NCBI RefSeq assembly: GCF_032854445.1
Contig: NC_088295.1
Location: 92,931,805-92,995,804 of the forward strand
Direction: 5' to 3'
Source of the DNA: Liolophura sinensis
Taxonomy: Eukaryota; Mollusca; Polyplacophora; Chitonida; Chitonidae
Length of the DNA: 64,000 nt
The stretch's first letter is position 1. The number at the start of each line of letters is the position of its first letter. The notes under the pieces were generated by a model, which worked only from the letters and a program-made list of their open reading frames with translations, ran no database searches and was not told where the DNA came from. A program made the position numbers and the translations under genes. Shown piece by piece: positions 24,407 through 35,067 of the stretch.

Positions 24407-27400
24407 GTAAGACTCATCTGACTTTGCACAATTTAACATTTGTAGTCTCAACTTATCTCATCACTGTCTCAGAGAGGTCTTTGAAGAAGATGATGTACAT
24501 TCCCAGAATAAAGAAATGAATAAATGGTCAATTATCATGCCATGAGAAATGCATGTCCAATATCAGCAGTTTACTGCTCGTCGTCGATTAAGGCGTATTG
24601 TTCTGGTTTTCTCCGCAAGTCATTTGTCAAGCGATCAGGTATTGCGCATGTCGACCTGTTCAGTTGTCCAAAAAACTCTTTTCTTTTTTGTTTCGCTATA
24701 AGTATTAACTGGAAGAATTTGAGGAATTCTGATATCGTCGTGGAAGCCGTCTGTTATATGATAAATTTGAAACTTGTCATCAGTGACGAATACCGTATCT
24801 CGAATACAAAGACATAACATAGGCCTGATAAAATACTAATTGATAAAATTTATTGTACTACGTGGATTTTAAAAAAGGTTGTGGTATTGGTATTTAGTTG
24901 TAAAATTATGCATTTGTTACTACTATTATCACTTACTTCAACAATTGTTGTTCTGTTTTGAGAGAATTTAAATATATGTATATTTATTATGCTGAAAACA
25001 ATGCTGTAGAAAATGGATAAAGGTTTACATAATACAATAATTTTAACATCTCTTAATTTAAATATTTAGTTCTGCATTTGCTAGTAGTAGAAAATCACGT
25101 ATTCAACAAACCTGAACTATACTGTCTATTTAAATAAATTTAAATTCAACAGAACGCGTGATATACACGCACATGTAAATATTAGAACCTACCCTTGTGA
25201 ATATTGCCCTCTGGCGAAGTCAGGGAAGTGTTTGGAGTGAATGTGTAAAACAATTTAATGGATTGATGGGTATACGGTATTCCAAAATTTACATTGCAAG
25301 TATTTTAAGAAAGCCTTTGGATGGTTAATTTACTTTTTGTTAATTCTCAGTATATTTCTGGTGCACGGAGAGTCACAAAAACCCAGCTTAATGTATTCAC
25401 CCATGCAACTGTCAATAGGGCTAGATGAAACTGGAGATCAATACTCAGTGCTGATGTCATATATGTATACGGATGGTGTTAGTATACCAATATCGACACA
25501 TAGATGCACACACGGTATATACACACTCAAAAAGTCTGTTGTCTGAGTGATGCTAGAATGCATATTCTGTTATTGTAACATAATATTGTGTCATATTCAA
25601 CATAGTAACCTGTTAATCCTGTGGTTGAATTAATGGAATATGTGTGTTATATTTAACAGAATTATCTGCTGCAATTGCACAATACATTCTAGCATCTCTC
25701 AAACAACAGACTTTATCTTAAAATTAACACATTAAGTTTTTGAGTGTATACACTCACCAAAAGATTTCTTGTCACATGACTGAAAAATTGTATGACTTTA
25801 AAACACAAGCATACATACACATATGCATTGCAGGGGCGTTGTACAAACGTTTCTTTTTTTGTGTTTTGTTTTTTTCTTTTTATGTTCTATTTTTTCTGTC
25901 ATTTTTTTTCTTTTTCATTTTTTTCAAATACCACCTCGGCTTTACGTCTTTACGCCTATGCCAGAAAGGGGGCTCCATGACCGAGGTGGTTAGCATGCCA
26001 GCTCGGTACAGTGACCCAGGCGCCCCTAATCGTTGCAATCGCTGTGAGTTCAAGTCCAACTCATGCTGGTTACCTCTCGGGCCATAATTGCTAAGGCCTG
26101 CCAACAGCCCCCTCCGAGATCTGCCCGGTTTCCCCCCACCATAATGCTTGCCGTCGTCGTGTAATTGAAATATTGATGAGTACGGCACAATACACCAATC
26201 AAATAAATAAATAAATTACGCCAAAAAGTAAGGCAATATACATGTAACGTGTGCTAAACTGATTTGCAAGTGGTCTAAACGTAAGCTATCCTGACGGTTT
26301 TGCTGCTCAGAATATGCGACATGCCTATACATATATAGCACCTAATTTCTTTATCTGCGAGCGTTTATTTTAAACTCATTTTATGTCATCAAAGTTTTCG
26401 ATATTTCAAGGTATTTCATTCACCTTTATAATCGAATGAAATTGCGTATATACTGCATGAGGGAGGTGTACTAATGGCGCGTACGTTCTGATTTGGCTTG
26501 GTGCTGGTATATAATGCGATAATCAGCCTTCTAGCTCTCCATCGTCTCCACATCATCTGCCGTCCACTGCCATCGCTGCACAAAATCTCATCCCGTGTTT
26601 ATTATCTCCCGTCTTTTCGCCCATCTCTTCTTCTACACCTTGTAGCAGGGGGTATGGAGATATTTTATTCTCAATCTCAGACCGTCTTATATCTAACGTA
26701 TTTACACCCCCTCTATAATGACGACAATCGTTCCGCTAAACCCTCCAGTAATTTATTATTCCCGTCGCTGTTTTCCTATCAGTTTTCTGAACAAATAAAC
26801 CATAGGGCTACGCCGCCTACAGCATGGCGTTTGTAAATGCTTCTATCCGTGTACACAGAGACACGGCATTTTGTGGGGTAGCCTATACATCATCCGCTAA
26901 CACGGCCATTGCAATACTTAGTGGTATAAGATTTATATGCTTCGGCTCATGCTGGCTTCCTCTCCTGCCTGAAGTGAGACAGTCTGTCAACAACCATCCG
27001 GTCGTTCTCTGCCTAGTTTCCTTCCACTATAATGCTGGCGGCCATCGTAAAATTGAAATATTCTTCAATACGGTGTAAAACACCAATCAAATAAAATAAA
27101 TAAATAAGTATTTATGCAAATGTTCTAAATCGCACACGAGTTGTGATATGTCTATAGGATTTTGCAATATATACACTAAAAAAAAAATAATCTATTAAAT
27201 TCACGGAATAAATATTGTCGGAGTGATGGCAAGATGGATTGCACTGCTGCAACAAACTATTGCGTTATTTTCTGTTATTCCAACGGAACACTTTCTATTC
27301 AAACAAATAATTGTTCCCATCATGGTCATCATCACTGAAATTATACGTGAATCGTTTTCTTCTCTTGGCCATGAATACTTATTCCGATTGTGGTTCTCCC

Positions 27401-30400
27401 TTATATTCCAAATGTTGAGTTGATAACATTTTTAAGCATTAAAATCAAACATGTTAAATGCTATAAAATGTTAGTGTCTACATTTTTAAGTGTTACGCCC
27501 CATAATGATTAAGTATTGTTTAAGTATTAACCTAACATCTAATGTTTTCCATGTTTCGCCATTGCCAAAATAGCATTATTAAAGTTATATAACAGCAGTA
27601 TAGCATTATAGCACACGTTTGTTTTACGGTTGTTGCGACTTTTATTTATTTGCTTGTATTTAGTCCAATTTACGGACCCGTAAAAGCACAGAACCGTAAA
27701 AGCCGTAAAGGTGACATACATGGTTAGAAAAAAAATCTACATAGAAAAAAAAATTAACACAAATTTCATATTTTCACGAGATGATTGAAAACACATGATT
27801 GAAACTTTAAAAGCTGTGTTGTTGCTTTTTTACTTACTGTTTTATTTTCCAGCTGTGTCACTTTTAATGGCCCCGTACCAATTGCACGCTAAATCAGTTA
27901 TTGATACATGTTTCTTTGTTTAAGCAAGTCTTTTACTTAAACATCATAATACTATACTTACTTAGTGATTGACTAAATGTTTTCAGGAAAACCCCGTGTT
28001 TGAATGAGACAAAGTATACAATACCAATCTACTAAACATGCAAAGTTTTGTAAAACCGGACTTGTATCATACAACACTAAGCCGATAAAATAAAATGAAT
28101 ATACGAGTGTATATGCAAAGTGCTTATTGGAAGGTCGTTATATAGGTGTTAAGAAAAATATTATTGAAAGGTTAAGGCCTATCCAAGCTAACATGCGTTA
28201 CAAATTTTCGTGTGACATTAGTTATGAAAACACATTTTCGAAGGTGGCCTATATATATTCCAATTTTAAAGGCCTCATAAACTAATCAGTTGTCGCTATT
28301 ATTTTATAGCCAGCATATTTATTGTAAGATTTAACTTGCGCTTACAATATACACGGTGTGTACTGCTTGGAATATATAAACAGATTTAGTGTAGTTTTTT
28401 GGTGTAAAATTTTATATGTTACAGAACTATTTTGTGTAAAATTTGATCGGACGTATGTTACAGAACTATTTTGTGTAAAATTTGATCGGACGTATGTTAC
28501 AGAACTATTTTGTGTAAAATTTGATCGGACGTATGTTACAGAACTATTTTAACGGAACCCATGAAACAAATTTTGTGTATTCTGTCAAATACTGACGATG
28601 TAAAATAATTGTATATTTTCCTCTTGAGATTTTAACAGATGAAATTCCATATTTTCAAATAATATTACATTTAAATTGATATTTCGCTCGCTTAAGTTCT
28701 TTTTATTTTTAATTCTTCATAACCATTAAGTAGTATCGGCATATTTTACATTTATTGATTTGAATGATGTTAAACAATATCGAGAAAAATTCCGCTTGTA
28801 TACGATGTCTGGTTAGATAGATGGAAGGAAGACACCGGAGTGCCCTGTTTCACCGACCTTCGCTACAGGTACTTGAAAAATTTCCTAGGCCTAATACTAT
28901 GCACATATGTACTTTGCATATACCACATCTAGATAATTAAATTGTTTATCTACAGATTATCTAACCTCGAAAATAAAGATCGATTTATATGTTTGACACT
29001 GTTGTATTTGTAGGTGCCTCACCTGATGGCAACCTCGGGGGTTCACCAGGTCACCCCCACGGGGAACCGCCCTTTCCCATTCCCATCCCATTGCCGGTCT
29101 ACGTGCGCACGCGCTCCACTGACTCCCCCGTCACAACCAGTTGTAAGAGCCGGAAAAGCCGGAGAAGCCGAACTGTGTTCACAGAGTTACAACTTATGGG
29201 GCTGGAAAGGAGGTTTGACAAGCAGAAGTACCTGTCCACACCTGACCGGATTGAGTTGGCGGAGAGCCTGGGTTTGAGCCAGATACAGGTGAAAACCTGG
29301 TATCAGAACAGACGTATGAAGTGGAAGAAACAGGTGAGTGGACAAATACAGGTGAAAACCTGGTACTGCAACAGACGTATGAAGTGGAAAAAACAGGTGA
29401 GTGGACAAATACAGGTGAAAACCTGGTATCAGAACAGACGTATGAAGTGGAAGAAACAGGTGAGTGGACAAATACAGGTGAAAACCTGATATCAGAACAG
29501 ACCTATGAAGTGGAAGAACAGGTGAGTGGACAAATATGGGTGAAACCTGGTACCACAACAGACGTATGAAGTGGAAGAAACAGGTGAGTGGACAAATACA
29601 GGTGAAAACCTGGTACTGCAACAGACGTATGAAGTGGAAAAAACAGGTGAGTGGACAAATACAGGTGAAAACCTGGTACTGCAACAGACGTATGAAGTAG
29701 AAGAAACAAGTGAGTGGACAAATACAGGTGAAAACCTGGTATCAGAACAGACGTATGAAGTGGAAGAACAGGTGAGTGGACAAATACGGGTGAAACCTGG
29801 TATCAGAACAGACCTATGAAGTGGAAGAACAGGTGAGTGGGCAAATATGGGTGAAACCTGGTACCACAACAGACGTATGAAGTGGAAGAACAAGTGAGTG
29901 GACAAATACAGGTGAAAACCTGGTACTGCAACAGACGTATGAAGTGGAAGAACAGGTGAGTGGGCAAATACGGGTGAAAACCTGGTACTGCAACAGACGT
30001 ATGAAGTGGAAGAACAGGTGAGTGGGCAAATACGGGTGAAACCTGGTACCACAACAGACCTATGAAGTGGAAGAACAGGTGAGTGGGCAAATACGGGTGA
30101 AACCTGGTACCACAACAGACGTATGAAGTGGAAGAAACAGGTGAGTGGACAAATACAGGTGAAAACCTGGTATCAGAACAGACGTATGAAGTGGAAGAAC
30201 AGGTGAGTGGGCAAATACGGGTGAAACCTGGTACCACAACAGACGTATGAAGTGGAAGAAACAGGTGAGTGGACAAATACAGGTGAAAACCTGGTATCAG
30301 AACAGACCTATGAAGTGGAAGAACAGGTGAGTGGGCAAATACGGGTGAAACCTGGTACCACAACAGACGTATGAAGTGGAAGAACAAGTGAGAGCGTATA

Positions 30401-31312
30401 GATACAACTGAAATTTAGTATCAGAACTGCAGCTTGATGAAGTGTGAATTTGTATAGGTGTACGACTGGCATCTTCAGCATGGCATGACTTTAATGTCGC
30501 ACTGTTTATTTTTAATCATTCATGTTCAAGATTCAGCACAGACATGTTTTCCGTTTATTCATTTTGCAGGTCTTATCGGCCGTCGGCACGGAACCTCAGA
30601 CATACATTTCCGTTTTTTCATTCCGCAGGTCTTATCGACATGCAGAGGACACGAACCCTCAGACATACCTTTCCGTTTCTTCATATCGCGGGCCTTATCC
30701 TCAGACATGCGTTTGCGATTCTTCATTTCGCATGTGTTCTCGGCAGTGGGCACGGAACCTCAGGCATGCATTTGCGTTTCTTCATTTCGCAGGTCTTATC
30801 GGCTGGGGGCACAGACCCTCAGACATGCATTTCCGTTTCTTCATTACGCATGTCTTATCGACATGCAGAGGACACGAAACCCCAGACATGCATTTCCGTT
30901 TCTTTATTTGGCAGGTCTAATTGGCAGGGGGCACGAAATCTCAGAAATACATTTCCGTTTCTTAAATTCGCAGGTGTTATCGGCTGGGGGCACGGAACCA
31001 CCCACAAAACCTAAAGGGAGACCCAAGAAGAATTCTATCCCTTCAGCAGAGGAACTACAAGCGGCAGAGGCGAAGGCTGGCCAAGCAAGACAGAAGATTG
31101 GCCAATCATATGAAATTATGGGTCAAGCAGAGGTCAAGGCTGGACAAGGAAAGGTGAAGGTTGGACAATCAGATGAGATTCCAGATCCAACAGAGGTCAA
31201 GGTTGGCCAGGGGAAGGTTGCAAAGGCAGGGCACACAGATGTGAAGACGGATCAAATGGACAGTAACATGACTTGTGAACAACCTGAAATAGGTGCCAGT
31301 CTATCCACGTGA
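24124..31312 (+). CDS. BARX: BARX-class homeobox transcription factor
   Basis: Three exons (24124-24406, 29014-29333, 30974-31312) join in phase to encode 313 residues. Residues 8-15 'SFLIRDLL' are an eh1-like repressor motif in the place where vertebrate BARX has SFMIEEIL. The homeodomain spans about 143-202, with '[20 protein letters not shown]', '[20 protein letters not shown]' and helix 3 '[14 protein letters not shown]' (Q50 = Q192, N51 = N193). After it comes '[14 protein letters not shown]', the basic tail block I know from BARX1/2. The product should be a nuclear, DNA-binding developmental regulator. The start is the first ATG after an in-frame stop at 23980, but an upstream coding exon is not excluded. 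The last 70 residues are a degenerate repeat of VKAGQ-like units. Intron 2 is built largely from duplicated copies of its own splice junctions. Confidence 0.93.
25523..25747. mobile_element. MITE-like element with terminal inverted repeats
   Basis: The ends are 'ACACTCAAAAA' and its complement 'TTTTTGAGTGT'. An inner inverted pair, 'GTCTGTTGTCTGAGTGATGC' at 25534 and the matching complement at about 25686-25712, agrees at 25 of 27 positions. There is no coding capacity. It is probably a non-autonomous DNA transposon; the superfamily is not clear. A related half copy occurs at about 34605-34725. Confidence 0.7.
25968..26215 (+). mobile_element. tRNA-derived SINE (family 1), near full length
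   Basis: The head 'GGTGGTTAGCATGCC' and a B-box-like 'GAGTTCAAGTCC' are followed by the family tail with 'AACACCAATC'-type end and an ATAA-repeat. Slightly diverged from the copy at 51727. Confidence 0.9.
26940..27110 (+). mobile_element. tRNA-derived SINE (family 1), 5' truncated
   Basis: Only the part from 'GGCTCATGCTGGCTTCCTCT' onward is present, ending 'GTAAAACACCAATCAAATAA' plus an ATAA-repeat. The 5' truncation is typical of retroposed elements. Confidence 0.8.
28424..28549. repeat. 39-bp repeat, about 3.3 copies
   Basis: Perfect units contain 'ATGTTACAGAACTATTTTGT' and 'AAATTTGATCGGACGT'. Short and homogeneous, hence recent, inside BARX intron 1. Confidence 0.9.
29014..29333 (+). CDS. 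BARX: BARX exon 2 (homeobox exon)
   Basis: The acceptor ATTTGTAG ends at 29013 and the phase joins the last G of exon 1 to GT (glycine). It encodes residues 96-201, including nearly the whole homeodomain, and ends 'KWKKQ' at donor GTGAGT (29334). The end is chosen because it joins in phase to the conserved BARX tail in exon 3. Identical donors follow at 29397 and 29460, both in frame. Confidence 0.93.
29289..30400 (+). repeat. 63-bp array: homeobox helix-3 codons plus 5' splice site, about 18 copies
   Basis: Copy 1 is the real exon end: 45 nt coding '[15 protein letters not shown]', then 'GTGAGTGGACAAATACAG' of the intron. Seventeen more copies follow head to tail, with lengths of 60-63 bp. 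Nearly all keep 'CAGGTGAGT'; at least two have CAAGTGAG. Copies 1-3 are exactly 63 bp and in frame; a TGA at 29487 in copy 4 ends the frame. Variants fall into subtypes at homeodomain position 50 (TATCAG, TACTGC, TACCAC). The last copy fades near 30390. Confidence 0.97.
30570..30973 (+). repeat. 59-bp array: 3' splice site plus exon 3 start, about seven copies
   Basis: Copies start near 30570, 30629, 30691, 30734, 30793, 30852 and 30915, with the functional exon at 30974 as the last. The unit begins 'GTCTTATCGGC' and ends 'TTTCCGTTTCTTCATT' plus GCAG. AG is intact before 30570, 30629, 30793, 30915 and 30974, and altered (GCGG or GCAT) before the other three. One unit is shortened. Only the last acceptor leads into the conserved BARX tail in frame. 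Confidence 0.95.
30974..31312 (+). CDS. BARX: BARX exon 3 (basic tail and C-terminal repeats)
   Basis: Beginning after TTCGCAG, it reads '[19 protein letters not shown]', then '[18 protein letters not shown]', and ends with degenerate repeats such as '[13 protein letters not shown]' before TGA at 31310-31312. The GRPKKNSIP block matches the region just after the homeodomain of other BARX proteins, which fixes both acceptor and frame. Confidence 0.92.
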   Translation: MLSAGGTEPPTKPKGRPKKNSIPSAEELQAAEAKAGQARQKIGQSYEIMGQAEVKAGQGKVKVGQSDEIPDPTEVKVGQGKVAKAGHTDVKTDQMDSNMTCEQPEIGASLST

Positions 31313-31553
31313 CCTTCAGGATAGGTGTATACAAGAATACTGGACATGAGTATAGGTTAGCTTATGGCGCCATTTGCCAGAAACACTGTGACAGGTAACA
31401 AGAGAACTTCATTAACTGTCGACACAGCATTGGTGCTCAGAGTTTACAAATTAAGGTGTGCAAGTGTTAACCAACGTTGCCCTGCAAGTCAGGGCTGGAG
31501 ACCGAGCGGACATGTGAATCGTTGTCGTTATATTTCACCAGTTCTACCCTTCT

Positions 31554-31559
31554 ATTAAA
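31554..31559 (+). terminator. Candidate polyadenylation signal ATTAAA
   Basis: An ATTAAA about 240 bp after the BARX stop codon, the first reasonable signal downstream. AATAAA-type sequences near 31768 are an alternative. Confidence 0.45.
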
Positions 31560-31787
31560 GAATTGTGATTCTTGATATGTTAGGAACTGTCTATGTATCA
31601 TGTGTACATGTAGACTACAGTCCATATATGCCGATATGTCGTGTTTCCATCTCCATACAATATATGTGTTAATGCTGTACTTCAGCTAGCCTGATGTCTT
31701 TATCGGAGTCCAGGTAGATTTGACTTTTCACACTTTTTATGTAAATCTTCACAGCGAAATGTGAGTCATTAAATAAAAATAAAGTCA

Positions 31788-31999
31788 GCCCATGACTCGG
31801 ATCTCTCTCCCAAATGCGGTCGCTATGAGTTCAAATCCAGCTGATGCTGGCTTCCTATCCTGCCATTCGTGGCAAGGTCTTCAGCAACCTGCGGATGGTT
31901 GTGGGTTTCCTCCCACCATAATGGTGTCCGTTGTCGTGACGTCTTGTAAGTGAAATATTCTTGAATAGGCCTACGGCGTAAAACACCGATTGAAATATA
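31788..31999 (+). mobile_element. tRNA-derived SINE (family 1), partial and diverged
   Basis: It has 'ATGCGGTCGCTATGAGTTCA', 'AACCTGCGGATGGTTGTGGG' and an 'AAGTGAAATATTCTTGAATA' tail. The tRNA head is mostly missing, and the tail ends in an AT-repeat. Confidence 0.85.
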
Positions 32000-32900
32000 T
32001 ATGTATATATAAGAGCAGTTTCAAACGTGTTTTTTTTTTTTTTGCGTGATTAAAATAAAGAGATATAGATCACAGTATACTATAGGGCACGATTCTTTGT
32101 TCAGAATATGATGGCTTAATTGTGATGAAATATCATTTGAATATCAAGGTATTGTTAGAGATCTCCCAGTAGTCAGCTATAGTTATTGCCAATCTCTTGT
32201 GGAGAGTCTCAGTCGTCGAATGGTACATACATGTAGATCATCTGACTGCCTTTGACTGTCGTAGTCTGGCCCAAGGATCTCCAATTTGTCTTAGACCTAA
32301 GTTAGACGTAGGTCCTAACCTGTGCATTATATCTGGACTTAAAATTAGACTTCAACGATTGTTTTCATTTTTGTGGTTAAGGGCAAAGACAACTCTCAGC
32401 ATTGAAGTAAAAACTGGAAAGGTGGATGTAACTCACAGTTTAAACGTTGTCAATTATTTTGAAGTTTAGAATAGGTTAGAATAATTGAATTCCCTTTGTG
32501 TTCAAGCGATAACGAGTTTCTGATCGGTCTTTCTTAGCGTTCATTCCTCGATGAACCTAAAAAATATTTACGCTCCTCCCCCACCGGACTACTTTTACTG
32601 AAAATAACATGACCATGCCCTCGGAAAACATGCATTTCCCATCTTTCCCATCTGCCGACAGATTTTCAACACAAAAATAATTTTCACACTTCCCGCAACC
32701 TTCATCCTACATAAATGTTTTCGTAAATAAATTGATGACCACAGGTGGAAAACTCTTACAATATAAAAAATATTGAAACAAACAAATACTTATTTCTAAC
32801 AAGATTTCTTTTATTTTTGAATTTAAATGGAGTTCCGTGGGAGAAGGGAAAGACGTAGATTGCGAGCAGATTCCACCGCTTCAGTTGAACCACAGAGCAA
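32000..32900. other. Intergenic DNA, no recognised feature
   Basis: AT-rich sequence between two SINEs, with a T-run at about 32030. I see no gene. Confidence 0.4.
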
Positions 32901-32904
32901 AATC

Positions 32905-33065
32905 ATCAAATCAGTTGGTAGAGCGTCCGATTCGGGAGGCGGTAGATCCAGGGTTAGTCCTGGGTCGGGTCACACCTAAGACCTTAAAAGAGGTTGTAAC
33001 TTCCTCGCTTGGCCAAACTTCCAGCTGGTGACTGACTCCGCTCGTGACGGCATGAATATTGTATA
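32905..33065 (+). mobile_element. tRNA-derived SINE (second family), partial
   Basis: An A-box-like 'GTTGGTAGAGCG' and a B-box-like 'GATCCAGGGTTAGTCC' are followed by 'GGTCACACCTAAGACC' and 'CTTCCTCGCTTGGC'. I recall this arrangement from a common molluscan SINE type. It has no family-1 tail. Confidence 0.6.
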
Positions 33066-33069
33066 ATTC

Positions 33070-34330
33070 CATTTGCCTGCTTTGGACGAACAAACGCTCC
33101 CCTATGACAGATATAATCGCTTGTACATCATGTAATCCTATCAAATATTTTGCATTTTTGATTAAATTTAATTATAATTAATTATTATTATATAATTATT
33201 GTAGCTTTTCTTCAGTTCATTTGGTATGAACAAAAAAATTGCTGTACAAAGTTTTGCACAACGGGTATGGCTAATCCTTAACAATGAGTCTGAGACAGCC
33301 TCGTGATTCTGAGTGTCCTGAACCAGTTCCTAAACTGACTCTCACTGACTCGCATTTGTGGTGGTTTCCTTGCAGATCCCCCACTGGGTTTTCTGTCGTA
33401 AAACTGACTGCCGCCGTGTAAGTAATGTAGGCTCTATTCTTGGGTGGGGTACGGCATAAGTCACGAAGCAAAGGAATACTGCAAACAAAGAAATAAAATT
33501 GCTAAGGTTTTGTGGACTGCTTCCTGGGGCCATGTAACGTATACTGGCATAAGGCCATGGTTTTGTTTACCAACGTAAATGTCATAATCAAAGATGACCA
33601 ACAAGGATGCAGCCATATATGATTTTTCGTATAAATGCCATCCTTGTCCCTAAAAAAATTAATGTAAATTCCAAGATGAGACCATTCTCAAGATACATGG
33701 TACATAGTGAACCCGTATGTGGATATAGATTATATACAGCTTTAGACTATGAGCCTGGGTATAATTGGTGCACTCCATCGGTGTAGAAAACCTATTCGAT
33801 TTTCCTACATTTTTATGCATCATTTAGTAAACTAACGGTTAAGGTCAAGAAAAGGGACAAAACAGTAACTTTTCTCCACAAGAAATTTATCGACTTACAC
33901 AGTTGTCTCCGCATATCAATGGTTGTCTCTCCTCGCACCTCGCCCTTCAGAGCGGTGTTCTGTGGTAGGAAGCTCTGGTCAGACAGGCGACCTCAAACTG
34001 GCCCTAAGGGTCAGACCAGAACACGTTTACACAGGTGCCTACTGTTACAAGTCAACATCTCTGTTCAATCCCCATAATTAGGAAAACAATCTGCACTGCA
34101 TTAGTAATCTAAATACATCAACACGATCTCCGCGTATTAAAGTTTTGCCCCGGGTCCCCCGATTTTCTCCATTCATGGAAATGATCGCCGTTAAGTTTTC
34201 TTTTTTGGAATTAAAGCACATGGCCGTGGACAGGTTTATGATCAAAGTTAAATCGGAATGCTGTCTGGAATAAAACATCGCCCTTCGTCAAGTAACAGTT
34301 AAACTTCTAGACTGATAGCCGCAACCTCCT
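33070..34330. other. Intergenic DNA, no recognised feature
   Basis: No array or element recognised. An AT-only stretch lies at about 33165-33200, and an imperfect inverted repeat around 33955-34025 pairs 'GTGTTCTG' and GTCAGAC segments with their complements. Confidence 0.35.
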
Positions 34331-34344
34331 CGATCTCCAATGGT

Positions 34345-34437
34345 ACGCGGAAAGATTTTCTCCCACTGTAATGCTGGCCACCGTCGTGTCAGTGAAATAT
34401 TCATTCGTCGAAAAACACTAAATAAATAAATAAAAGA
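34345..34437 (+). mobile_element. SINE (family 1) 3' fragment
   Basis: Only the tail is present: 'CACTGTAATGCTGGCCACCG', 'GTGAAATATTCATTCG' and an 'AAATAAATAAATAAA' end. It is strongly 5' truncated. Confidence 0.7.
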
Positions 34438-34604
34438 CACAATTCATTGGTCAGGAGCAATCGGGAATAACTGTGGGAGTTTGAGGTGAACGTTCAATGA
34501 ATCAGTGAATCAATCTATACAATGAACACCACTTAGCCTAATATTAGAGATATAATTAATAGGATGACATGGTCCAGGAATTGTTCCGCTTGTGTATCGC
34601 TTCA

Positions 34605-34726
34605 CTCAAAGAGTTCGTCTGTTGATTTTAACAGAGAGCCTTTTGTCTGAGTGATGGCGTAATGCATCCTGCCATTAAAACATAATACTGTATCATATTC
34701 AACATTATATCCTGTTATCCTGCGGC
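34605..34726. mobile_element. Partial copy of the 25523 MITE-like element
   Basis: 'TTTGTCTGAGTGATG' followed by 'ATACTGTATCATATTCAACA' and 'TATCCTGTTATCCTG' lines up with the left and central part of the element at 25523-25747. A SINE follows at once. A possible remnant of the other half, with 'GATTATATTTAATAACAGG', lies at about 35037-35060. Confidence 0.45.
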
Positions 34727-34950
34727 GCAATGACCCACGAGCCTCCCAACTATGCGGTCGCTGCGTGCTCCAGCTTACGCTGACTTCCTCTCCGGGCGTA
34801 CGTGGGAAGGTCTGCAGAAACCTGCTGATGGTAGTGGGTTTCCTCTGGCTCTGTCCGATTTCCTCTCACAATAATGCTGCCCACCGTTGTATAAGCGAAA
34901 TATTTTTGAGGACGACGTAAAACACCAATCAAATAATAAAAGAGCACATT
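34727..34950 (+). mobile_element. tRNA-derived SINE (family 1), partial
   Basis: It starts near 'AATGACCCACGAGCCTCCCA', passes through 'GCTGACTTCCTCTCCGG' and ends 'AACACCAATCAAATAATAAA'. The first half of the tRNA head is missing. Confidence 0.85.
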
Positions 34951-35067
34951 CCTACGAAACTTATTCCACGACACACAGAAGGGAGATGAAATGAAGTCAG
35001 TCATAGAAGTACAATATGTGGATATGATTTGCATTCTGCTGATTATATTTAATAACAGGACGTAACA

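Larger units (their letters stand above)
24407..29013 (+). other. BARX intron 1
   Basis: This 4.6-kb intron contains a small inverted-repeat element (25523-25747), two SINEs (25968-26215 and about 26940-27110) and a 39-bp repeat (28424-28549). The remainder is AT-rich and I see no conserved exon in it. Confidence 0.75.

Noticed and set aside
26030-26060. tRNA-like A and B box sequences that could be taken for tRNA genes (also near 32905, 39880, 35100 and 51790)
   Set aside because: Each lies in the head of a SINE with its tail downstream; none folds into an evident complete cloverleaf with a 3' acceptor stem.
27190-27480. Possible further copy of the 25523-type MITE
   Set aside because: Only loose similarity ('GAGTGATGGCAAGATGG', an A-run near a CACTA-like end) and no matching right terminal repeat could be found.
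29334-30387. Repeated NRRMKWKK motifs that might suggest several homeobox genes or pseudogenes
   Set aside because: Only the last 15 codons of one homeobox recur, always with the adjacent intron start, so this is tandem duplication of one exon edge and not gene duplication.
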